DNA of 64,000 nt from Colwellia psychrerythraea 34H (GTDB taxonomy: Bacteria; Pseudomonadota; Gammaproteobacteria; Enterobacterales; Alteromonadaceae). The position numbers and the translations under genes are program-made. The stretch lies in contig NC_003910.7 in NCBI RefSeq assembly GCF_000012325.1, positions 2,542,001-2,606,000 of the forward strand. The letters are read 5' to 3'. The stretch's first letter is position 1; every line of letters starts with the position of its first letter. Below the pieces are notes generated by a model. That model searched no databases, was not told the origin of the DNA, and saw only the letters and a program-made list of their open reading frames with translations. This document shows positions 1 through 10,500 of this stretch, one piece after another.

Positions 1-2
1 GA

Positions 3-254
3 GCATTTCTTAAAAAGTCTAACTTTATTATTTTAGATGAACCCTTAGCAAACAGAAACCCTCAAGCAAGAAAAGCCTTTAGCAATACGATTTTAGCTTT
101 AAAAGGAAAGGCGACAATTGTCTTTAGTAGTCATGATCCAGAGTTAATCAAACTGGCAGATAAAGTGATTGTTTTAGATAAAGGTAGCGTTGTTTATGCA
201 GGACCAATCCCTGAAAAAAATTCACAAGAAATGGAGTCATCAAATCATGAATAA
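3..254 (+). CDS. C-terminal end of type I secretion ABC ATPase (partial)
   Basis: Only the last 83 residues are present; the gene begins before the window. The reading frame opening at base 3 shows the Walker B segment FIILDEP followed by a D-loop-like stretch and the switch histidine in FSSHD, which is the back half of an ABC nucleotide-binding domain. The next gene is an HlyD fusion protein and the one after it a giant adhesin, so this is most likely the inner-membrane ATPase of a type I secretion system dedicated to that adhesin. The stop codon (252-254) overlaps the proposed start of the HlyD gene at 247, which points to translational coupling. The transmembrane part and the Walker A motif are outside the window, so the subfamily cannot be told. 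Confidence 0.85.
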   Translation, partial: AFLKKSNFIILDEPLANRNPQARKAFSNTILALKGKATIVFSSHDPELIKLADKVIVLDKGSVVYAGPIPEKNSQEMESSNHE

Positions 255-1572
255 CCGCCAACTTGCTAACCGTCAATGGCCCGAACATGAGTTTTCTGAT
301 GCTATTGAAGCCCCGATAGAACGAAAAGTGATCAGAAATATAACCTATATGATTTTAGGCTCAATATTTTGTTTATTACTGTGGTCTATTTTTTCAAAAG
401 TTGAGGAAATAGCGAAAGCACAAGGACAGGTTGTTCCTCTTGGACATCGACAAGTTATTCAAAGTCAGTTAGGCGGTACTATTAATGCGATTGTTGTCGA
501 AGAAGGGGACGTGGTCAAAAAAGGCGATGTTTTAGTCAATTTTATTGCTATTAATAGTCAATCTGCAAAAGAAGAGCTGGCAAGTAAATATGCTAATTTG
601 ATGATGAAAAAAGAAAGATTATCGGCTTTTAAAGAAAGACGAGAGGCCGATTTTAATGATTATAACGAAGTATATCCAAGGTTAGCACTTCAACAACGTC
701 AAGCATTAGGTAGTATGAATAGTGAGCTTGTTGCTATTGAGTCATTATCAAAATCTGACGTGGCTAAATCTCAAGCAGAATATCATGCGATAGAAAAAGA
801 AATTCCGGCATTAAAAGATCAAATTATTGCCTCTGAAAAAACATTAGCAATGATGACAACCCTTGCTAAAACGGGTGGTATCTCGCAGTTAAAGCTTTTA
901 GAAACCCAACAAAAACTTGATTCATACCAACGTGAATTGAGTGTTTTAGAAGGGAAAGAGCAAGTGCTGTCTAAAAATATGTCTAATTTAAATGAGCAAC
1001 TTAATAATAAGAAAGCGTCTCTCTTAAAACTTGTAGGTGAAACATTAACAGAAACACAAGGTGAAATTCTTGCCGTTGAAGCAAGACAAAGATCATCAGA
1101 TTCAGATGTTTCACAAAGCACTGTTGTTGCGCCTGTTAATGGCATTATTCAGTCAATACCCAGTAGTAGCGTTGGCAGTGTTATTCCTCCTGGGGGGACA
1201 GTAGCAGTTATTGTCCCCGTTACAGAGAAAGCATTGCTGGAAGCTAAATTATCCCCAAGAGATATTGGTTTTGTTTCTATCGGTCAAAAGGCCAGAATTA
1301 AAATCGATGCCTTTGATTACAGTCGATATGGCGCTTTAGACGGTATAGTTAAAAAAATATCACCAAGTACAGATGCAGATGAAAGAGGTGGTGTTTTTTA
1401 TAAGGTGCAAATTGCCATTGATAAACCCTATTTTGGCAAAAATCCTGGTGACTTAGAGTTAATTCCAGGCATGACAGGTGAGGCTGATATTGTTACGGGT
1501 GATAAAACAATATTTCAATATTTATGGAAACCAGTATTTACTAACGTAACTAGTGCTTTTGGTGAAAGATAA
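247..1572 (+). CDS. HlyD-family type I secretion membrane fusion protein
   Basis: A 441-residue periplasmic adaptor that would link the inner-membrane ABC exporter to a TolC-like outer-membrane channel. Residues about 27-50 form the single N-terminal membrane anchor (YMILGSIFCLLLWSIF). A lipoyl/barrel half motif (GQVVPLGHRQVIQSQLGG) follows, then a long Gln/Lys/Glu-rich coiled-coil hairpin from about residue 115 to 285, and the second lipoyl half with VVAPVNGIIQS at about 305. The C-terminal beta-barrel segment near GMTGEADIVTG is typical of the family. An upstream in-frame ATG at 190 lies deep inside the ABC gene; I prefer ATG 247 because it overlaps the ABC stop and has GGAG ten bases upstream. 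It ends 11 bases before the adhesin gene, so the three form one operon. Confidence 0.9.
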   Translation: MNNRQLANRQWPEHEFSDAIEAPIERKVIRNITYMILGSIFCLLLWSIFSKVEEIAKAQGQVVPLGHRQVIQSQLGGTINAIVVEEGDVVKKGDVLVNFIAINSQSAKEELASKYANLMMKKERLSAFKERREADFNDYNEVYPRLALQQRQALGSMNSELVAIESLSKSDVAKSQAEYHAIEKEIPALKDQIIASEKTLAMMTTLAKTGGISQLKLLETQQKLDSYQRELSVLEGKEQVLSKNMSNLNEQLNNKKASLLKLVGETLTETQGEILAVEARQRSSDSDVSQSTVVAPVNGIIQSIPSSSVGSVIPPGGTVAVIVPVTEKALLEAKLSPRDIGFVSIGQKARIKIDAFDYSRYGALDGIVKKISPSTDADERGGVFYKVQIAIDKPYFGKNPGDLELIPGMTGEADIVTGDKTIFQYLWKPVFTNVTSAFGER

Positions 1573-1583
1573 GAGGCTTTACT

Positions 1584-4500
1584 ATGACAAACGATAAAGA
1601 TAAATCAAATCCAAAAGATGAAGTTGGTAAAGAAGAAGCCAAAAAAGCGCGTGATTTAAAACTATCTCAAGAAAAAGCTCTTAAAACGGATAAAGATGTA
1701 GAGCGTTTAAAAGCGAAAGAGTTTAAAAGCACATCTACCTATCAAGGTGCTTCTAATGCTGATTTGGTTGCAGACAAGTCATCAATACTGATAGCTGAGA
1801 ATCAAAAAAATTCAGGGGTAGAGGCAAGTCCCGAAGAACATACGGATGACTCTGATTTATTAGCGAGCAATTTAGAACAGAGCAGCTTAATCGATGATAC
1901 AAGTAAATCTTTAAATGAAAACACCAGCGATTCGGTTACTAATCAAGATGAAACGTCAGAGCAAACCGAGGGTAATGCAAAAACACCTCAATTGACTCGA
2001 ATAGGCAAAGGAGGTGGGGTAACAACACCAGAAGGTGCAACCGTTCATTTTTCCAGTGAATATAATGTGGGTTCGCAAGTAGGTAATGAAAATACAGCGA
2101 GCAATAATTCTATTAATGCTTTAAAAGAATCTGCAAATAAAATACCACCTCTGAATCAAACAATAACGCCAGAAGCACTAGCTAATGCTACTGAACAGTT
2201 AACTGATAAAGCTAAAGCTGGTGGTTCCACACAAGCGTTATCAAAAGAAATCCCGCAAATAGTTGCTGTGCAACCACCTGAACAAATCCAACAAAAAGTT
2301 CCTGAGCCTCTACGCCAAGAGATACCGCTTTCTGCGGTTATTACACTTAATGAAATTACGCTAGATAACACCATCAATAAGGTAGAATCTTCAGCATTAG
2401 TTCAAATAACAGGTACGGTAGGTGGGGACGTAAAAGATAATGATTTAGTGACGTTAATCATTGGTAATCAAGTTTTTAACGGTGTGGTAGTTAATGGGAT
2501 ATTTCAAATAGCAGTATCAGGCTCTTCATTATTGAATGAAGATAAAGTTATTGCCGAATTGACCGTGAATAATGCAGAAGGGCACTCTTTAACCGTATCG
2601 ACAGAGCAGCATTATCTTGTGGATACTTCGATATTTGCAAAGGATGATCAAAGTACAGCAGTTGAAGATCAAGGGGCTTTGGCTACATCAGGCAATGTGT
2701 TAGGTAACGATGACCAAGATAGCACTCATGTTACAACAACAGATTTTGTTGGTCGATTTGGTATATATCATTTTAAGACCGATGGTAGTTATACCTATGA
2801 ATTAGATAATACGAAAGTACAAAGTTTTCGAGCAGGTGAACATCACGAAGACTTTGCCTACTATGAAATTAAAGACAATGCAGGTAATACAACAACAGCT
2901 AAACTAACAACACTAATTGAAGGTACAAATGACAGAGGTATTATATTTGGTACTTCCACTGCTTCGCTTACTGAAGATAAAGACGTTCACTCAGGACAAC
3001 TTCGTGTTGATGGCGCGCTAACGGTAACTGATGTTGATGCGGGTGAGAATCAATTTTCCGCTGAAAATATACAAGGTCAATTCGGTTCCTTATCAATTAA
3101 CAACTTAGGTCATTGGACTTATACTGCGGATAACTCTCAGCCCACCATACAAGGCTTAAAAACCGGTGAGTCGGTAACCGATACAGTGCTTGTGCATTCG
3201 CTCGGTGGCACACAGCAAAAAGTCACCATCACTATTGACGGTACAGACGATAAAGCGGTAATTTCCGGGACTTCGACAGCACAATTAACCGAAGATCAAG
3301 ACGTTCACGCGGGTCAGCTACGTATCGATGGTGCGTTAACCGTTACCGATCTAGACAATGGTCAAGCGCAGTTTAGTGCGGAGTCTTTACAAGGTCAATT
3401 CGGTTCCTTATCCATTAACAATCTTGGTCATTGGATCTACACGGCAGATAATTCACAGCCGACTATTCAAGGCTTAAAAACGGGTGAGTCAGTTACTGAT
3501 ACGGTATTAGTGCATTCAGTTGATGGCACTTCCCAACAAATATCAGTCACCATTAATGGTACGGATGATAAGGCTGTTATTGCAGGCACTTCAACAGCAA
3601 GCCTGACTGAAGATAAAGATGTTCAGTCAGGTCTGCTACGTGTTGATGGCGCACTTACTGTAACTGATGAAGATAACGGCCAAGCACAGTTTTCAGCAGA
3701 GTCACTGCAAGGTCAGTTTGGTACCTTATCCATTAACAATTTAGGACACTGGACTTATACCGCGGATAACTCTCAGCCAACTATTCAAGGTCTCAAAACG
3801 GGTGAGTCGGTTACTGATAAGGTCTTGGTTCACTCCATTGATGGCACGGAACAACAGGTGACTGTCACCATTAATGGCACGGACGATACAGCCATTATTG
3901 GCGGTACTTCAACGGCTAGCGTTACTGAGGATATTAATGCTAATGCGGTAAATACGCTTAAAGGTCACACGGCTATACATCATGGAATCGCAACACATGG
4001 TCAATTAACAGTAAGTGATTTTGACAAGGGAGAATCTCATTTTGTTGGTCAGCAAACTGACCAGGCTCATGGAACTTTTATCTTAAATGAAAATGGTTTC
4101 TGGAACTATACCGTTGATAATTCATCGAGTGCAGTTCAATCGATAGGATTAGGCCAAAGTATCACTGATACTATTTCTGTTAGCTCCGCGGATGGAACAA
4201 CACATGATATTGTCGTAACAATACAAGGTACTAACGATGCACCAAAGGTATCTGCTGAAGTTATACTGCAAACAGGGACAGAAGATACCAATATTATTCT
4301 TACTCAAACGCAATTATTAGCAAATTCAAGTGATATCGATAGCAATGATTTAAATCAATTACAGGTTGATTCCATCACTTCAAATCATGGCGTGGTGACT
4401 ACAAATGCTGATGGTTCATTTACCTTTCATCCAGATCAAGATTACAACGGCCAAGTGCATTTCACTTACGATGTAAAAGATTCTCATGGTGGTCTAACAC

Positions 4501-7500
4501 ATACAGGTGCAACAACTTCGTTAACAGCTATTCAAGATAACGCAGTCATTACAGGACAAGACAGTGGAGATGTAAAAGAAGATATTAATGTAGGCCCTGT
4601 AGTAGCAGGCAATGCAAATATGATAGAAACGCATGGTCAAATGCATATTAGTGATCCTGATGCTGGAGAAAATCATTTTCATGTTAAGAACTATGGTTTT
4701 ATTAATGATGCAGGGCACCCTGAACTTCATCCTATTGTCAGTGCGTTAGGCGGATATCTTAGTATAGGCTCAGATGGAACTTGGTTTTATAGAATTGATA
4801 CAAGAAAAAGTGTTATACAAAACCTAGGTGAAGGCGAAAGTACAACTGACACAGTAACAGTCACATCGATAGATGGTACTAGTCATGTTGTAACTGTGAC
4901 AATTCATGGAACAAACGACGCGCCTTTTTGTAGCTCAGAAGTTCAATTAAGCCCGGGTAGCGAAGACACTGTTATTAACTTATCTTCAGCGCAACTTTTA
5001 GCCAATGCCAGCGATATTGATGCTAACGATTTAGGACAGTTGAGTGTCGAGAATTTAACTGCTGATCACGGCAGTATTGTTGATAACAAGGATGGTACCT
5101 TTAGTTTTAATCCTGATCAAGACTACAACGGTCAAGTGCATTTTACTTATGATGTGAAAGATACCCATGGTGGTATTACGCGCACTGGAGCAAGTACAAC
5201 TTTACAAGCCATTAATGATAATCCTGATGTAAAACCAATCACAGATAGTCTAACTGAAGGCACCGAACAGCAACACCAAGTGAACTTACTCGGTAATGCC
5301 ACCGACGTCGAGGGTGATACTCTCTCTATTAGTCAAGTCCAAATAACTTTTGAAGGGAGAACAGGCCCATTACCAAAAGGTGTTAGCTTTGCAAGTGATG
5401 GCCATACTCTTGTTGTTGATAGTCAGAACCCTACCTTCCAGCATCTTAGCGAAGGGCAAAAAGCAGATATCGTTGTAAACTATATGGTCGATGATAACCA
5501 TGGTGGTCAAACTCCAGCGGTAGCCACTCTGACTATGATAGGCACAGATGACAAAGCAACGTTAGTTTCATCACATATCGATATGACTGAAGGGGAGGCA
5601 TTACATACTTATTACCAATTGGGTAGCAAGGTCCGCGGTACACTGAATTTAGTTGACGCTGATACTAATGATCATACACAGTTTACTTTTTCTAGTAACC
5701 AAGGAACTCAGGGCTATGGAGCGTTAACTATTTGGCCTGATGGGCATTATGAATATGATCTCGATATGGCGCGTAATCACCATTCAAATTATAGAATAGA
5801 TGCCCTTAAAGCAGGTGAAACCTTAACTGACCAACATGAAGTTAAAACCAGCGACGGTCAAACAAAATTGATTACCGTAACCATTCATGGCGAAAATGAT
5901 AATGCTCGAATCGAAGTCAGCATGCCACAAGCCTTACCTGCGAGCCAGAATGTTACAGAAGAGCATTTTGTCCCTGCGAGTCAAACCCATTTATATGCGG
6001 GTGGAATGTTAAGAGTGGTCGATCCCGATCATGGTGATGCCGAACTACAGCCTGAAACAATAACTACCGCACACCATGGTGAATTTAGTATAAACGCAAA
6101 TGGTAGTTGGAGTTATAAGATTGATAATGCCATAGATTCAGTTCAACAATTAGGTGCTGGAGAGTCTTTTACAGAGACGCATACTGTACATTCTAAAGAT
6201 GGTACTGCTAGCCAATTATTGACAGTCACGGTTCATGGTACTAACGATGCACCTAAAGTTTCCGCAGCAGTTCATCTAGCACCTAGTACCGAAGATACTG
6301 ACATACAATTGTCTTCAGTCGAATTACTCGCTAATGCGACTGACATTGATCACAATGATGTCGGTCAATTAAGTATTGCCAATCTAGTCGCTGATCATGG
6401 CGTTATTATTGATAATAAAGATGGTACTTTTAGCTTTAGTCCTGAAAAAGACTACAACGGTGAAGTCTTTTTCAGTTATGACGTCACAGATGCACATGGC
6501 GGAGCCACTCAAGCGCTTGCAACGACTTCGTTAACAGCTGTTCAAGATAATGCAATTATCAGTGGCGTCGACACTGGCAGTGTGACTGAAAATACTGCAG
6601 GTAAAGATATGTCACCTGATCAGGCTCTTGCTGGTATGGGACATTTAACCGGCGCAATGTTATATGCTGATGGTAAGTTGAATATCTCTGACCCCGATAC
6701 AGGGGAAAATGAATTTGATACCAATCAAGGTGGTGGTCATGGATATGGGTATACCTATCACGGCACTTATGGCCAACTTGTATTAAACGCGGATGGCGGA
6801 TGGCACTATAACGTTAATGCAGGAAACCGACATAACGGCGCTATGCCTGGTACGGTGGGTACAGCTATTGATAAATTAGGTGATGGCGACTCACTTACCG
6901 ATACGATTACAGTTCGCGCTAAAGACGGAACCGAGCATGATATTTTTATCACTATTCATGGCAGTAACGACCGACCATATTGCTCTTCAGAAGTTTCTTT
7001 ACAAAGTGGCACTGAAGATATCGACCAAACGTTTACTCTTGCACAATTATTAGCTAATACGGTTGATGTCGACAGTAATGATGCAGGTCAGCTCAGAATT
7101 GATAATTTACTGGTGGATCATGGTTCCATTGTCGATAACAACGATGGCACTTATACACTTACTCAAGAACAAGACTACAACGGTGAAGTACATTTTACGT
7201 ATGACGTAAAAGATGCCCATGGTGGTGTGACACATACCGGTGCTAGCACAACACTCGCTGCCATTAATGATAATCCTGATGTTTTACCAATAACTGATAG
7301 CGTTAAAGAGGATGCTAGTAATCATCATACCGTAGATTTATTACTGGGCGCTTCAGACAAAGAGGGTGACGCATTAAGTATTAATCAATTATCTTACTCT
7401 ATCGATGGTTCTTCTAGCTCTTCACAGTTACCTGCAGGATTATCGTTGTCTACAGATGGTCATACTATAATTGTCGATGCAACTAACTCTGCTTATCAAC

Positions 7501-10500
7501 ATCTGGCCAATGGTCAGTCACAAACAATCACCATTGCTTATCAAGTAAATGATGGACAAGGTGGTCATACTCAACAAACAGCCAATTTAACCATTGAAGG
7601 TACTGATGATAAAGCCACACTGGTTTCTAATGTTATTCAATTAACCGAAACGCAAGCGCTAGATAGTCAATTTCATATTTACAAAGGTAACCTTCAGCTT
7701 ATTGATCCTGATAGCGGTGATAATACCCAGTTTACCTTTAGCGGTAAGTATCTTGGGCTAGGCTACGAGCCAGGTCATTTTGATGTTTGGCCTGATGGCT
7801 CTTATCAATTTAGATTACAAGGCGCCAGTAATCGCCATGCGGATGATCTTATCAGTAGTTTGCATGCTGGCGAGTCAATGGAAATACCTTACGAGGTTAA
7901 AACCAATGAGGGACAAAAAATAACAATTATGGTTAAGGTGATTGGCGAAGATAATCAAGCTAGGATTGAAGTCGGCCGATATTCTAGGTTTGATAATCAT
8001 GCTTATGAAGACAATATTTCTCCAGGAAGTACACCTAATCAAATATACAGTGGTGGTAATTTATATGTTATCGACCCTGATCATAGTCAAGCTGGTTTTA
8101 TTGCACAACATATCACTACTTCTGAAGGCGGGAGCTTTTTTATAAATCCCCGTGGTAATTGGGCGTACACAATCGATAATGACAAAGTGCAACACTTGGG
8201 AGCTGGTGAAAGTTATCAAAAGACCTTCACCGTTGACTCTATTGACGGTAGTGCGCAGAAAGATATTACTGTTACGGTTCATGGAACTAATGATGCGCCG
8301 GTAGTTTCAGCACAGGTTCAAATAGCACATGGTAGCGAAGACACCAATATACAACTCAATGCTATTGATCTACTCGCGAATGCAACTGATGTTGATGACA
8401 ATGATGCAGGTAAGTTGAATATTGCTAATTTAGTCGCAGATCATGGGACTATTAGTGACAATAATAACGGTACATATACTTTTCATCCAGAGCAAGATTA
8501 CAACGGTCAAGTTCATTTCACTTATGATGTAAAAGACACCCATGGAGGTATTACGCATACTGGAGCAACAACAACATTAGCGGCTGTTAGAGATAGTGCA
8601 GTAATTACCGAGGTGAACACAGGTAGTATTGTTGAAGATGGCCCTAATAGCAGTGGTAATGCAGGCATGGTAACCGAGCTTGCAAGTGGAACACTTAATG
8701 TGGTTGACCCTGATAGTGGTGAAAACTCATTCCAATATAGTCAGTTCGGTGAAACTAAAGTTCAAGATTCTTTTGGTGGCGAACTGCGTATAGATAGCGG
8801 TGGAAACTGGGGTTATCATGTTGATAATGCTAGCTTGCAACAGTTAGCTGAAGGTCAAACAGAGGAGGTTATTTATCGGGTACATAGCCGAGATGGTACT
8901 CCTTACGATCTTCACATCAATGTTATTGGTACAAATGACGCCCCAACAGTTAATCACGTAAACTTATCTAATGGCAGTGAGGATGTTAACTATCAAATGC
9001 AAGCCAATCAATTTGGTTTTACCGATGTTGATTCAGGCGACACGCTTCATTCAATCACCCTTACGAATCTGCCAAGTGCGACAGCAGGAATATTTGTGCT
9101 TGATGGTCATGATGTATCAGAGAACCAAGTAATAACCACTTCAGATATCAGTAAATTACAGTTTGTACCTACGAATGATTTTAATGGAGATTTGAATTTT
9201 TCTTACACTGTCAACGATGGACATACTGATTCACAAGAGGCGACTAATACACTGCATATCAATCCAGTGAATGATGTTGCTACCATGGATGGACAATCTC
9301 AGTCGAACATTTCAGCTGAAATTACGGAAGATTCTACCAACAATGTGATATCAGGCCACTTAACCTTGATTGACCCAGATGCCGGCGAAGATAAGTTTGC
9401 AGCCAATACGCAAATCTCTGGTCAGTATGGTCAGCTAACGCTTGATGAAAACGGCAGCTGGCATTACGCACTTAATAACGCTTCTTCGACAGTTAATGCT
9501 TTAGAAGCAGGGCAACAATTAACTGATACGCTAACGGTTATCTCACCCGATGGTAGTGCCAGCGAAACCATTGCAATTACAATACAGGGTCACAGCGATA
9601 CCCCGAGCTTGCAATTGCAAGAAGCTGGCGCAGTGCAAGGGTTAAATCTATTCGCAGGCATCCAAGGTAACGGTATCAGTCAGTTACAATACTCTACTGA
9701 TGGCGTTAATTTTAGCAGTCAAATTCCGCCAGGATTCAACTTAGCGGCTGATGGGCATACCTTAGAAGTGGATCCCGCTAACGTAGCTTATGATCATCTT
9801 GCTAATGGCGTTCAACACAAGGTTTTGGTTAACTACCAACTGCAAGAAGGCACTGGCAGCAGTGCACATCAATCAAGCCAACAAGCACAGGTTGTTATAA
9901 CGGGGACTAGCGATCGTCCAGCGATTCAGAGCTTTAGCGCAAACTCAGATCAATTTAGTGGGCCGGTGACTGGCAATTTACTTCAAGGGGCTACCGATGT
10001 AGACGATGGTGCGAAGCTCATTTTACAAGATTTACAGTTTAAAGATCCTAGTAGCCACCATTATGTGACCGTCCATGCAGGACAAGATGTGAGCATCACA
10101 GGTGTTGGTCATATTGCCATTGCCCCTAATGGGGATTATACGTTTATACCCGATCCCAGTTTCAATGGCGATACCCCAGGATTTATCTATCGTATCGTTG
10201 ATGTCCATGGCGACTATCACGACAATAGTCAAAGTAATTTAAATATTCATATTAATGTAAATCATCAACCTACCGTACAAACACTGACAACCAGCACTAA
10301 TGAGGATACTGATTTGCAATTTAGTGCCGCAAGCTTCGATTATCAAGACAGCGACAGTGATGCGCTTGATCATCTAACTATCACCAAAATCCCTGATGCC
10401 TCAAGCGGTGTTCTGCTCCTCAATGGTCACGTTGTCACTCAAGGACAAGCTATTACCGCAAACAATATTGATAAGCTTATCTTTAAGCCCGCGTTAAACT

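Noticed and set aside
190..246. Longer N-terminus for the HlyD gene
   Set aside because: The extra 19 residues fall inside the coding end of the ABC ATPase in another frame; the ATG at 247 has a better ribosome site and overlap.
7942..8145. Short frames inside the adhesin gene
   Set aside because: They are out-of-frame readings of the real 3,758-codon gene with no independent start signal.
2949..8288. CRISPR-like regularity in the adhesin repeats
   Set aside because: Units are 318 bp or about 2 kb, in frame and coding; there are no short repeat-spacer patterns.
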